Under the pieces are notes generated by a model that saw nothing but the letters and a program-made list of their open reading frames with translations, did not search any database and was not told the origin of the DNA. This document shows positions 31,147-42,596 of a DNA stretch of 64,000 bases, one piece after another. The stretch comes from Lumbricus rubellus (Eukaryota; Annelida; Clitellata; Crassiclitellata; Lumbricidae), in contig OX243824.1 in assembly GCA_945859605.1 (NCBI GenBank), positions 19,870,467 through 19,934,466 on the forward strand, given 5' to 3'. Positions within the stretch are counted from its first letter, which is position 1; each line of letters starts with the position of its first letter. A program made the position numbers and the translations under genes.

Positions 31147-31825
31147 GATCTGCATAATAATGGAGGACCATGCAGATATTCATTAAAGATGAAGACCGAC
31201 TTGAACTTCAGATAATGTTATAAATCTAGGTATAGCCCTACTGTGTCCGAGAAAAATAGACCCATTTTGCAAATATGAAAATACATGGCAAATGTTCATC
31301 GATTTTTAACATTCAAACACCGTTTTAATCCTGACATATTTTATCAACATACTCTAGTTGGGCGCATATGCTTTGTAGGCTGCTAATAGCGCCGTGTATT
31401 GCAGGCTGTCGGTTCAGTTTGATGCTAATTAAGATTACTGCATAACATGTAAAGCGCAGTGCGTCTGCAGGCGTTGAATTAGAGAACAAATTAATAATAA
31501 TAATTATTAAATAGTCTGGTTATCAGGCTGTGGGGCGCTCCACAGAAGCAGGCGTTTAAGATTTCCACACATAACTCATTACAAGTGATCTATGTTTCCG
31601 TTAAATTCTCCTCTGTCTTTCGAAGCGGAAGGAAGCGGCATTCAGCAGATATTTCATCTGAATAGAATCTTCTTTAAGTTGAATCTGAGGTTTGCATGTA
31701 ATGGAATTTAAAGATTTAAACGACATCTGGATATTGATCGATTGGATGTCGAAAGCAAATCGAAAATCATTAATAACCCATTACCTACCAACATGAATCT
31801 ATCTTAGTCACCGGTGAACCGATCG
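30030..31825. other. Intergenic with (CTC)n and (TA)n tracts, no gene seen
   Basis: A (CTC/CTT)n tract lies at about 30497-30576 and (TA)n at about 31105-31139. The rest is AT-rich and no gene was recognised. Confidence 0.7.
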
Positions 31826-31922
31826 GCATTAGGCAGTGAACCGAACGGTGGGCCTATTAGGTAGTGAAGCGAATGGTATATTAGGCAGTGAATCGAATGG
31901 TATTAGGCAGTGAACCGAATGG
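31826..31922 (+). repeat. 22-bp tandem repeat interrupted by a MITE
   Basis: About four units of ATTAGGCAGTGAACCGAATGGT. The array is split by the element at 31923-32213 and resumes at 32214-32250. Confidence 0.85.
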
Positions 31923-32213
31923 CAGAGCCAGATTAAGAAATGTGGGGGCCATGTTCGAGAAATGTTTTGCGAACCTTCAGCCGAAAATTCTAATGACCTT
32001 TTAAACGTTGTTTTTGTCGAAATTTCCGTAGAATATACCGATTTTTTCCCGGACAAAAACGCTGACGACCTTTTTCTAGGCCGACATTTTGCTAAAAATA
32101 TAGACCTACAATTTTTTCCTGAAAATTTTGTTTTCCCGCATTTTGGGGGGCCCCTAAAGTATGGGGGGCCTCTGTTCGGCCGAACATGTTGAACATACCT
32201 TAATCCGGCCCTA
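31923..32213. mobile_element. hAT-like MITE (AGATTAAG/CTTAATCCGG termini)
   Basis: 291 bp with termini CAGAGCCAGATTAAG and CTTAATCCGGCCCTA. The flanking duplication CCGAATGG is perfect (31915-31922, 32214-32221), although the host array itself contains this word. The interior has GCTGACGACCTTTTTC, shared in style with other MITEs here. A fragment of the same family lies at 54938-55002. Confidence 0.75.
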
Positions 32214-32250
32214 CCGAATGGTATTAGGCAGTGAACCGAATGGTATTAGG

Positions 32251-32590
32251 CAGTGCTTAAAGTGTGAAAAAGAAGTGACTGGAGGCTTCCTTCCTTTCCA
32301 GGCTGTGTTGGCAAAATAAGTGGCAGAACGGAGTTCGGATTTTAAAATAAGTGCATGAACGGCCTCCATGATCGTCCAGCCACACTTTATGCCATGCACA
32401 CACCTTCACCCCCAGCTCCACACAGTGCTAAAATTGTAAAAAAAAGTGTCTGGACGCCCTTTGCCTTTCCAAAAGAAGTGCATTTTTAGGTGTGCTGGCC
32501 AAATAAGTGGCAGGACAGCATAGAGATTTGAAAATAAGTACCAGGACGCCGTCCATGACCGTCCAGCCACACTTTATGCCGTGCACACCT
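32251..32590 (+). mobile_element. Tandem pair of CAGTGCT-type MITEs
   Basis: Two units of about 170 bp start CAGTGCTTAAAGTGTG (32251) and CAGTGCTAAAATTGT (32423) and run to CACACTTTATGCC(A/G)TG. Both are followed by similar flanks (CACACCT..CCCAGCTCCAC / ..CTTAGCTCCAC), so the pair arose by local duplication. A clean copy lies at 63187-63364. Confidence 0.7.
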
Positions 32591-33053
32591 ACCCTTAGCT
32601 CCACTCCACATGAATCAACGTCTGACCTTTAATTATTTTTCTACAATTCTCACGCTGTTCCAACTACTCAATATGCAGGTCATGTAAATCGAGTTTGCAT
32701 TCAGCAAGCTAGGACTATCTATTATAGAGGTATAGATGGTTCTGCACGCGACGTCTTAAGCAGCGCCTCTGGCAGTGAGCAGAATGCCAATTATTGAGCG
32801 CAATGTCCAGAGAACAAAGCGGAGAGGCTGTCGTTTCGCTTGATATCACCCACACAAAAAGCATAGCGATGATTGATACGATTCGCTGTACAGAAGAAGG
32901 GGCTGGTCGGTCTTGTGAAAGCTGCAGCTATCCATGGATGGAATAGACTTTCCACTAAATTTGGTCTGTTGGACTCGGACTGGAGAGACGAGATATAGGT
33001 GACGGGTCTTACCATCTGGAATGGGAATTAACCTTGTGATTGATGCCTATAGG
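32591..33053. other. Intergenic, no gene seen
   Basis: No family-matching frame or structured repeat recognised. Confidence 0.6.
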
Positions 33054-33145
33054 CCAGTGGTTCCCTAACCCGTGGCCCGCCGGCCAAAAGTGGACCGCCA
33101 GGCCCAGAAAAATGGCCCTGATCTTTCAAAGAATTGACAAAAATA

Positions 33146-34143
33146 CACCGTGACTCAAAAAAAAGTAAGCCAAATTGTTTTGCATATATCTCTAACACCT
33201 GATGACAAATCAAGCTAAAGAATTTCAAATATTTAGAGAAGTGGACCAAGAATATGATTCCATAATTTCATGAAATAAAGTTGAACGGATAAAAAGATAT
33301 GAATATTTAAACTTCATATACCGAAATTGCAGTTTACAAGCAATTTTCGGTCAGATTCGATAAACTGTTTCCCTATTATCTCCAATGCCTGATGATTAAT
33401 CATTCTATAATTTTCCAGATATGTAGAGAATTGAACTACCAATATGACCCCAACAGTATGTTTTGATAATTTAATTAAATAAGATGCTCAAAATGTCCCC
33501 CTCCTGCTTGCACGCAAGCCTGAGGGCGCTGGCGCCATTGCAATGGCAACAGCAACGTCGATTATCCTCTGGTTCAGGCCATCTCGCACTTCCAACAAGC
33601 GTTGCTTCAGATCGTTTATATCATGGATTGTTGTCTGGTAGGCTCGATCTTGCATCACGCTCCACATTTTATAGTCGACAGGATTCAAATCTGGACTGTT
33701 CGGAGGCCATAATGTGGGAGAAATGAAGTCTACACAATAACAGACTTGCTGAAAACTGAAATTTCGGGTGATGAAGCTGAAATATCCATATCCTTCTATC
33801 CCTTCACATTTATGACATGAAATTTTGGAATCCTATTCTTGGTTCAATTCCCTAAATATCTGGAAAAAGTTTTTATGATTACTCATCAGACATCAGAGAT
33901 GTAAAAAAAATTGTTTGGCTTACTTTTTATTGAATCTGACAGAAAATTGCTTGTAAACTGCAATTTCGGTATATGAAGTTTAAATATTCATATCTTTTTA
34001 TCCGTTCAACTTTATTTCATGAAATTTTTGAATCATATTCTTGGTCCACTTCTCTAAATATTTGGAAAATTGTAGCTTCATATGTCATCAGGTATTAGAG
34101 ATATATGGAAAACAATTTGGCTTACTTTTTTTGAGTAACGGTG
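33146..34143. mobile_element. Mariner/Tc1-type derivative with about 230-bp inverted repeats
   Basis: 998 bp. The ends CACCGTGACTCAAAAAAAAG and CTTTTTTTGAGTAACGGTG are flanked by TA (33144-33145, 34144-34145). The arms are inverse copies over about 230 bp. The centre has a transposase remnant on the minus strand. Confidence 0.87.
33488..33688 (-). pseudogene. Mariner-type transposase C-terminal part, frameshifted
   Basis: The open frame reads NPVDYKMWSVMQDRAYQTTI and then NDLKQRLLEV, which follows the catalytic SPDLNP-(V/I)-D region of mariner-like transposases. The terminal QWRQRPQACVQAGGGHFEH is present but in another frame, so a frameshift lies near 33535-33545. The N-terminal and first catalytic regions are gone. 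Confidence 0.82.
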
Positions 34144-34761
34144 TATATGATAAAATTGTCATTTTTGGCAGTATAGTACACGTAATTATATTTAATTCCA
34201 AATTAGTTTATTTTGACGTCTATAAATAACATCAAACATTCTATTTTGATTGAATTATTACAATGTTATATGCTTTTAGTTAATTAAATTCTAGCCTTGT
34301 GGCCCCATAATGTCCTTCAACTAAGAAAAAGAGGCCCTCATGTCTTCCAACTAAAGTCAAGGAAGGTTAGGATAAACTCGCCTGCCTATAGGTCGCTCAA
34401 ACTTCACTTTAGTTAGTTGTGGCTGGACTTGGAGCGTCTGGCATAATATTATGCTCTATATAAATTCTCGGGATGAATTTTTGGTAAACACTATGTCTTG
34501 GACAGATGTTGGAGAAGACATTATGTGTCCTTCCCGATAATTCGTTATTACTCTGTTATTATCTATGCACTGTATGCAGTCACATGAAGTGGACGAAAAT
34601 AAAAGGGTCTTGATTGGTCATCGAAGTATTGCTCCACGACACGCACCTGCCATCTGTCTGTCTGTCATCATCTAGAAATAATGCTCTGATGGGCTGCGAA
34701 CAGCACATCACCATCATAGTAATGCCTCTTCTATGTCTTTTGTATATGCACCTCGCTTTTA

Positions 34762-35029
34762 TGTATGTATGTATGTATGTATGTAAGTATGTATGTATGT
34801 ATGTATGTATGTATGTATGTATGTATGCATGTGACATTGTATGTATTGCATATGTGTGTGTGAGAGAGAAAGACAGACAGACAGAGACAGAGACAGACAG
34901 AGGGGAGACAGAGACAGAGAGAGAGACAGATACAGAGACAGTGACAGAAACAGAGACAGAGAAAGAGGGAGTCATATACAGAGACAGTGACAGACAAAGA
35001 GACAAAGGCAGAGAGAGCGAGAGCGAGCG

Positions 35030-35121
<92 letters not shown>
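34762..35121. repeat. (TATG)n then (GA/CAGA)n microsatellites
   Basis: (TATG)n spans about 34762-34829. CAGAGA-rich sequence at 34863-35010 grades into pure (GA)n at 35033-35121. All long frames here are repeat artefacts. Confidence 0.95.
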
Positions 35122-35124
<3 letters not shown>

Positions 35125-36469
35125 GATGTAGTCCTACATGTAGTATAACTGTAAATAAGCTTGAACGATGTATTGAGATTATACTATAATGTTACAGTGG
35201 AACACATTGGACCGAAAGTGCATTATGAGAAACGGTATCGAAAGACGTCTACCATTGATCTCGGTAGTAGAAAAACCAGAACACATAGCTTCCCAAAGCC
35301 ATGAAAACACGAAAGACCTCCGCTAGACTTCAGCAGATCTCTGCTAACATTATCATAGAATGAAACGCTTTGAACCCGAGTCCTAATTACTCCGAGAACG
35401 TTTCTGAAACGCACGCAAGACTGCAGACGAGTGTCCAGTCAGGCACGGTATCCTATCCGCCTCAACTGCTCTTGTTCCTAGTGACCGCGATGCTCTTAAT
35501 AATTAGTCAATATCGGAAGATTTCAATTGATGATAATCGAAGCGAACGGTCATCGACTATAGCGACCGATCGAACCATGGGCTGCGCCAATACAACCTCA
35601 TGATCGACATGCGCATGACTGAACCACCCCCCGCCGCAGCCGATCTTTTGAAGCTCCAGAACAGCCTCCGATACGGCAGCCTCCCTCTGCTGAGTGGCTG
35701 ACTCCGCCAATTAGAGGCGTGTATCGTGCGGATTGTTTGGGCGTGTAAATTAAGCAGGAAAGTGATTTCCACAATTTTATAATAGCCGCCTCAGATCGAT
35801 ATAGGCCTACATGTATGCATGACAATGTTGGATGTGGTAGGCTCTGTTAGTTTCATGGATCCTGTGAAGTGGCACAGTCATATCTGGTTTCCTATTCATC
35901 TTTACTACACACTCGTCGTTCGTAAGGATAGATGTAATAGGTGTAGTTGCCCATACTCAGTTCGCGAGCGTCGGGCCCGGTGCTGATATCCGATGTCAGG
36001 CCATCAAGGCTGACTCACCCCTCAATTCCCTACGGGCGACTGCAAAACGAGCGGTAGGAAAGATGGGCGTCTTGCTGCATGCTGTCATGCAGTTAGAGCT
36101 ATACTCAACTCCTGTGAAACTTAATTGCAATCATCCGTTACCTCTATAGTCTATATCATGCAATTCTATTGCACGTTAGCCAATATGATTATTGCCAGCT
36201 TAAATTGATAAAAAAATATCATCATTATAATTAATTTTTTCTATTTGCGCAAAATAAAACAACGATCCATCAGTTTCATAGATATTAAAACTTGATTACA
36301 GGTTCTCGACCCTAAAGTGATGCCCGAAAGTGTGCGTGCCTGGCACGGCGCTGAAACATTGCGTGCAAATCGAAGAACGATTTTTATTATCGCCTGAGGT
36401 AGAAAGAATAAGAAACTACGTATTTGCTTTATTTAAAGGTTCTCGTCTCCACTGTGTTACAAAACGAAG
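35122..36469. other. Intergenic, no gene seen
   Basis: Frames of up to 77 residues have no recognisable family. No structured repeats noticed. Confidence 0.55.
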
Positions 36470-36644
36470 CAGGGCTGTTTTTAAGGAATTCTTAGAACTG
36501 CCCAACTCCTTCTTTCCTTTCCCATCATCCATGGTAAATTACTTTCACTCGGAGGACAATGACCATTTTTTGATAGTTTTAACTGTACAGAAGTGCTTCT
36601 ACAACTGCACATTTTGTGTACCGCTGCACGTTAAAAAAGCAATG
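36470..36644. mobile_element. hAT MITE (CAGGGCTG family), eroded right end
   Basis: 175 bp starting CAGGGCTGTTTTTAAGGAAT, closely similar along its length to 2394-2570. The right terminus has decayed to GCAATG. Flanks AAACGAAG and AAAAGAAG match at 7 of 8 bases. A 109-residue frame crossing it is not a gene. Confidence 0.78.
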
Positions 36645-36826
36645 AAAAGAAGCTTATAAAGGTCGCGGCGTTAAAACGCTGCAGTTATATACCCTACATG
36701 TAGATGGACGATGTTTGCTGGGACAGGTAAGCCTATGTAGTCTAACGGGACTCGCCTGTTGCCCCCTCCGTCATCTGACGGTTTTCATCCCCTGCAAGAA
36801 CCATCGTCCTCCATGGGCGTCTATCA

Positions 36827-37030
36827 CAGGGCTGTTTTAGAGGAATTTTTAGAACTGCACAAGTACACCCCTTCTTTGCTTTCCCATCATCCATGGTAAA
36901 TTACATCCAATCGGAGAACACTGACCATTTTTGCTAATTTTAACTGTACATAAGTTCTTTTACAACTGCACAAATCCATTTAGAACTAGGCCTACACATT
37001 CTGTGAAAGCTGCACGTCAAAAATGCCCTG
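36827..37030. mobile_element. hAT MITE (CAGGGCTG family)
   Basis: 204 bp, from CAGGGCTGTTTTAGAGGAAT to CGTCAAAAATGCCCTG. Flanks GTCTATCA and TTCTATCA match at 7 of 8. The CAGGGC/GCCCTG termini are best preserved in this copy. Confidence 0.83.
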
Positions 37031-37305
37031 TTCTATCATCAATAATAAAAATAGCCTAATTACTCTTATTAAACATTCCATTAACCGTTGGAGTGCCTAA
37101 TTCGGTGTCTTGACTCTAACAAAACCGGAAGTGACGTTTCGTAGCAACATGATGTGACGTATTAATGTTGATCGTCTGCTCGGATGAGACCTCCAGATGA
37201 GATTGATGGATGCGGTGCATCATGGGAGAACGATCGGTTGCTATAGTATTATAGACGGATGGATGTTATTGCTAAACGCGCAGTTGACTGATGAAGATCG
37301 ATGAC

Positions 37306-38000
37306 ATTCGGAAATTGAGATCGCATCGCTGGTATGCATGTTTTACATGAATATTTATATAGCGCCTTAAAATAACATCACCAAGGCGCATGGGCGCCCG
37401 CAGAAATTTTTGCAGGAGGGGCAAAACTCGATAGGCTAATTACAGTTGAAATTCTTTGTAACATGGGATTGAAAATGCAAGGCAGGAAATTATGAACATA
37501 GACCTACATGGGCATTTTTCATAGAGGCTTCTTTATGTAAATTTCGCAGCTTCACTTTTTTATAATTTTTTATGAATGTAGTTTCTTTAGTGCAAAAATT
37601 TGTTAGCAGCCAAAAGTAGTAGTTAGAAACCTAGGTTTCAACTTTCCAGGGGGTGGGCAAGTGCTCCCTCTTGCCCCTATGTGCGGGCGCCCATGCCAAG
37701 GCGGTTAACGTATAGCTATAGGGTAGTATTATAGGCGTACCCAACAAAACAAGCAGTCTACGGCTCAATCGGAAATGTGGAACCAGGTTGCGTCAAAAGT
37801 AAAACCGAAAAAAGTAAAATCGTAAAAATTGAAATGGAAAAAGTACAATAGAAAAAATTAAAATGGAAAAAAGTACAATAGAAAGAGTGAATCAACTGAA
37901 ATTAACCGTTTTCGTGATGTTATTACATAAGGCGCTATATAAGTGTTCGTGTACAACATGCATACCAGCGATGCGATCTCAATTTCCAAGTTGATAAAAT
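37306..38000. repeat. Inverted repeat, about 75-bp arms, containing a MITE
   Basis: AAATTGAGATCGCATCGCTG through the (C)GCTATATAA-like block near 37310-37380 recurs in inverse orientation at about 37914-38000. Both arms end in an AAGGCGCTATATAA-type tail. The spacer holds the hAT MITE at 37389-37695 and an AAAAGTACAATAGAAAA-rich stretch (37795-37890). Confidence 0.65.
37389..37695. mobile_element. hAT MITE (CATGGGCGCCCG family)
   Basis: 307 bp with inverted termini CATGGGCGCCCGCAGAAATT and GTGCGGGCGCCCATG, flanked by perfect 8-bp duplications CCAAGGCG (37381-37388, 37696-37703). Same family as 61734-62097 and 63814 onward. Confidence 0.9.
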
Positions 38001-38237
38001 CATGAACAATAATAATTAAGAACAGCGTAACAGGAGCCTGCAAAAGATGATATCTTATACTACCCTGACCCCTCTTCCTTAATATTATTATTCATGAAGG
38101 TTTTAATAGCATACTTAATACTTAACATTTAACTAGAACTTAATTAGCAACGCAACAGTAATAATCATAGTAATTTATTATAGTATTGATAACAATAATA
38201 GACCTACTAATACTAATACTACTAATTATGCAACTAA

Positions 38238-38304
<67 letters not shown>

Positions 38305-38877
38305 ACAACAGCTAATAATAATAATAAATCAATTAATTAATAATAATCAGTAATAAATTTTAATAATCATTATTGACTTCATTGCATCATTTTAAGTATA
38401 TGCCTAATTGAACTTCAAACACTGCACAAATTGATTTTAGTTAATTAAAGTCAAATTATTTCGTGCACGCCAGTCTCCCAGTCGGTATATATAAAAAGTT
38501 AGATGTAATCTGTGGTCTGAGTCTATAAAAGATCTAATCGTCCGTAACTCTGATGGATGATGATGAATTAGTGACGTTTCTATCAACCGAAAAGATTGAT
38601 TGTTCTATAGCTACGCTGTTCATTGAGAAAGAAAAAAACCCATTAGATAATCCTGCGACCCTCTGAGCGGAGATACCATAGACTACGCAATTATTCTGCA
38701 AGTATTAGAGCAAGAAATGTATTTTTAAGTAAGAACAGACTCATGTCTGCTGCAGATAATCTGAAATCGGAAGGAGAAAAATGTAAAGGAAACATGTTTA
38801 CGATTACGTCAACAAGCAATTCTCTGTATACAGTATAAGTTTATATGAGTTTTTATTTTCCTGCAATTCGAATTTTT
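38001..38877. other. Intergenic with (AAT/ATT)n tract, no gene seen
   Basis: The AAT run turns into ATT at about 38238-38302, giving a self-complementary stretch. Otherwise AT-rich sequence. Confidence 0.7.
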
Positions 38878-39060
38878 CTGCCTTGGAGTCGGAAGGTTCG
38901 AGGTTCGAATCCACCTCGCCGCGAAAGGACCTTGGGCAAGTCCTTCACTCACAATTGCTCAGCGCTTCGGCGTGAAACTCCGATGCAGTGTCCGCTTTGC
39001 ATCGGGAGCGCCTCTGAGTAGCAAGAGCTTGAAGGGGCGCTATAACAAGTGCACATACAA
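38878..39060 (+). mobile_element. tRNA-derived SINE family A, well-preserved copy
   Basis: GCCTTGGAGTCGGAAGGTTC then GAGGTTCGAATCCACC (B-box) forms the head. The body reads GGACCTTGGGCAAGTCCTTC and GCTTCGGCGTGAAACTCCG. The tail is GGGAGCGCCTCTGAGTAG..GGGGCGCTATAACAAGTGCAC, then (AAAC)n. The tail matches the 3' end of the LINE at 58588-59985. Confidence 0.85.
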
Positions 39061-39361
39061 ACAAACATACAAACAAACAATAATACAGACGAAGAAACGC
39101 AGAGAGCCTGCAGACAGAGGCTTAATTAGAGACACGCATACAACCAAGCAGATGAGAGCTAGCAAGGAGGCATGCAGTGTTATGTTGACAATCACGGAAA
39201 GCAAGGTAGCCTACATAAAAGCGCCGGTTAGTTAATTGAATCGGCGCTGATGTCTGATTAGAAGATACGATGTTCAGAATTGCAAACGACAACGCGCTTA
39301 GTGTACTATCATCTGCGGGCGGCTTTTATATTGCCCATTATGCTATGGGCTAAATATTAAC

Positions 39362-39560
39362 TGGCTCGCTTGGTCACATCGGTAAGGTCAATAGGCCGCG
39401 CGTCTGCACGCTACTCTGTGAAACAGAGCGTGCGGGCCGTGGTTCGATTCCCGAAGGTGGCTAATTAAGAGATTAAAAATCTCGGGCTAGCACGGTCCGT
39501 CCACGGGGACCTAAATGGCGTGGCGACACTAATCATCTTTGGTGTGGCAGTGTCGTTAAA
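39362..39560 (+). mobile_element. tRNA-derived SINE (family C)
   Basis: A tRNA-like head with B-box GTGGTTCGATTCCCG (39441-39455) is followed by TTAAAAATCTCGGGCTAGCA, GTCCGTCCACGGGGACC and GTGGCAGTGTCGTTAAACAC. It is inserted between repeats of GCGGGCGGCTTTTAT..GGGCTAAATAT (39317-39356 and 39628-39665). Confidence 0.65.
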
Positions 39561-39847
39561 CACGTAACAACTGGGCTAAACATCTGCATAAATTATTTTT
39601 GAAAGCGTACACAAAAGCGGATCCAATGCGGGCGGCTTTTATGCACTGTGCAATGGGCTAAATATCGCAGGAGTCATTTTTGAAAGCGTAGACAGACGAC
39701 CGACAAAAGCGTATCCAATGAACGTCAAAGCCCATCGCTTATTTCTAATAAACAAAATGTCTGCCAACGTTTAGAAACGTCACCAAAACGCACCCGATTC
39801 TGTTCACGCTGAATGAATGACAGAGCGCAAGTACTTTCTGTACATAG

Positions 39848-40160
39848 AAGTCCAAAACATGATCGTTAGCGTAAGAAACGGAGTTTTAAGTTGGACGCCA
39901 TCTATCGTTGAGAGTGAAATCATGACTACAAAAATGTTCACGAGTAGCCTATCCTCTAAATATGGAATCCTTGGACAGAACGGTTACCAACTTTAAAAGT
40001 GCGGAAGTTTAGTCAAAGAGACAAAGACTCTTAATTTATTACAGGACTGGAATCTCGTGAATATTTTTGTGCCCATCCGTTTCACTCTCAACGATAGATG
40101 TCTCCCCACTAAAAATTCCGTTTCTAATGCTAAAGATTATGTTTTGAATCTCGAAAGGCA
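39848..40160. mobile_element. Fold-back element, about 105-bp arms
   Basis: GTCCAAAACATGATCGTTAG.. through CATCTATCGTTGAGAGTGAA.. recurs in inverse form at 40050-40160 (TTCACTCTCAACGATAGATG.., TTATGTTTTGAATC). Non-coding, superfamily unknown. Confidence 0.7.
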
Positions 40161-41285
40161 ATTAATTTCTTACTTTGCAAACATAATTATTCGTCAATCT
40201 GCCTTCATAAATGCAATTAATTGAATGTTTTTATTAATTTTCATAACAGGATGTGACATTTTCGGAACCGCCATTATCGTCCAAACACTTGCACAACGAC
40301 GTTAAATAAGAAGATTCCGATCCTGTGTATAAACGGTCATTGGGGTTTATAGACAGTATGTCGCTACTGTGTGCGATATTCCGGCCAGGCTCATAAAAAT
40401 ATACACAAATACATTATCACCAATAAAAATGTAATTATAGCTAATGAATAATTAATTGCAAGCACATTAGCTGGTAGCGATCTAATAGCTTTAAAAATAT
40501 CGACCTTTTCTAGGGTAGGTTAGCCTAAAATTATGCATGTAGCCTATATATACTGATGCGCTGATGTAGCAGTGTGTAGCCTATATGCACGGAGCAAACC
40601 AGCCTTCTGAGATTGCCTTTTTACAATGTATGCTTACATGTTTCGCATTTTCGGTTGAACTTAATGGCATCGTTGGCTTTTTTGTATAATTGTTTCTTTT
40701 AACCGTTTATAGCTTACAGCTTGCAATGGTTAACAAATGTAATTTTTATACATGTAGGGGTCCCATAGGCCTAGTTGTATGTCTATCTTATCTACAAAGC
40801 CTTAAAGTAACATGGTTGGCTGTATGGGGATCTATAGATGGTGGTAATTTCTGTTCAGTATGAAACTTTTGCACAATGTCCTAATTCTTTTATAGCGAAT
40901 TTATTGAATTGGGACTCAGTGAAACAATTTGTCTAAGAATTTGAATGTCGTTTGTTCTATTCGTTATCTGTCTAATTCACGATTCCTTCGCAATAATTAG
41001 GTCAAACGTCGGACCATGTATGAATGTGACAAATCAGCGCATGCCTACACAGCAATGAGTTGTTGCAGATTAGATATTAAGCTGCAAAGGCTAGTTAAAC
41101 AGGCTTAAAAAGCTTCAAATTCAAGTATATTGAGCCTACATGTGTAGGTCAAACACCACGCTATATTGCGTAAACGTAGCGCCAAGCTTCTAAAGCTTCA
41201 AAAGCCAAGCGCGATCCATGCAGTGGCCTATATTCACGAGCGTTTAGATGCGATGTAATTATATTCACATAGCATCCGTTTTCAA
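40161..41285. other. Intergenic, no gene seen
   Basis: AT-rich with scattered TAGGCCTA-like words. No gene, SINE or terminal-repeat element recognised. Confidence 0.6.
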
Positions 41286-41465
41286 TGCAGAGTCGCCGCG
41301 TATGGACCTTGGGCAAGTCCTTCACTCGCAATTGCTCAGCGCTTCGGCGTGAAACTTCGATGCATTGTCCACACTGTAGTCTGGAGCGCCTCTGAGTAGT
41401 AGTCGGGAGCGCCTCTGAGTAGAGAGCTTGAAGAGCGCTATAACAAGTGCACGTATACAAACAAA
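41286..41465 (+). mobile_element. SINE family A, 5'-truncated with duplicated tail
   Basis: It runs from GAGTCGCCGCGTATGGACCT and the shared body to GGAGCGCCTCTGAGTAG, which occurs twice in succession, and ends GAGCGCTATAACAAGTGCAC. The tRNA head is missing. Confidence 0.8.
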
Positions 41466-41551
41466 CATATAATAGCATACCCGATATACTGTGTATATAA
41501 TTATAAGCATATAAACTCTGGTTTGGTGTAATGTGTAAGCATATAGATCTA

Positions 41552-42165
41552 CACGGTGAACGGAAAAAAACCGAATCTCTCTTGTTGCAACGATAATTTG
41601 TGTAATGACTCGAATATTTTAATAAAATTTGGAGAAAATTCAGCTTAAAGGACAAGAATCAGATAACTATCATTTGTTAGTTATAATGTGTGTTCAAAAT
41701 ATCCTCCTTCGACCTCAAAACACGCACATAGATGCGCTCGGCAATGACTAGTTGCTGAATCAGTTACAACTTGATCAGATTCGTCCCGTGCCTATATCAT
41801 ACGCTGACCCAGTTCTCCGACATCACGTACCTATTCTTGTAAACTTTTTCTTTCATCACAGACCAGATTTTATAGACCCCGGGTCTAGGCTATTTGAAAA
41901 TAATCAAGTTTGCAGGATAGCGCATCAACAACTGCCTTGATCGCTCAAGCCATTCCTGCTTGTTGACGTCCGTTAGTTCAGTCGCTATACGCGCCTTGAA
42001 ACATTTTAAATGACTTCAAGTTTTAGCTGGAATAGCGTATAATTATAAAAACTAGTTAAGTTTATAGTTGAGAATAAAATAGTTCTATTCTCAATAATAT
42101 TTTTACATGTTTGGTGTTAATTTCTTTATTTATTGTAGAGGTTCGGTTTTTTTCCGTTCACCGTG
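41552..42165. mobile_element. Mariner/Tc1-type derivative (CACGGTGAACGG termini)
   Basis: 614 bp with inverted ends CACGGTGAACGGAAAAAAAC, flanked by TA (41550-41551, 42166-42167). Minus-strand remnants: an N-terminal piece DVNKQEWLERSRQLLMRYP (about 41905-41969) and a C-terminal piece CACFEVEGGYFEH (about 41690-41740). The order N to C on the minus strand is right for a transposase with most of its middle deleted or mutated. Confidence 0.8.
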
Positions 42166-42596
42166 TAAATGTAGTGTGTATAAGCATATTCATAAATATT
42201 GTGTGTGTGTAAAATACCTCAGTCTATAATACATAGCTGAACTCTTCAAGTTCATCCAAGAAGTGTTGCAAAGTAGCCCATCTAAGTAGACGTTGAAAAG
42301 AACGTTGCACATGTTAATACGATAACTCTTCGGTATCCTTATTGACATAGTTGACCTCAGGGGGTTGGGTTGGACCGCGCGTCGAATTGTTCCCATAAAT
42401 CAAAGCGACTGAAGCAGCAGCAGCAGCTCTGCAGTCTGTTGCCGGAAGGTGTATCCTTCGCACTTCCGGTTCTACAGAAGACCGATCCCGGCTCTATGAT
42501 CTATTCATGGTCGAACACGCACGTTGGCCCACTATGCATCTATTCTATAGCCCAATATAATTATATACATCTACCGCAGTCGACGCTAAGTTTCTG

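Larger units (their letters stand above)
33054..34384. mobile_element. hAT-like MITE split by a mariner-type element
   Basis: The left part starts CCAGTGGTTCCCTAACCCG. The right part ends AAGGTTAGGATAAACTCGCCTG, a degenerate inverse. The flanking 8-mer CCTATAGG is identical on both sides (33046-33053, 34385-34392). Removing the mariner insertion at 33146-34143 leaves about 330 bp. The start resembles the CAGTGGTTC termini common in hAT/Charlie-like elements. The right end is eroded, so confidence is moderate. Confidence 0.55.

Noticed and set aside
36330..36659. 109-residue + strand frame as a gene
   Set aside because: Half of it is the MITE at 36470-36644; no family resemblance.
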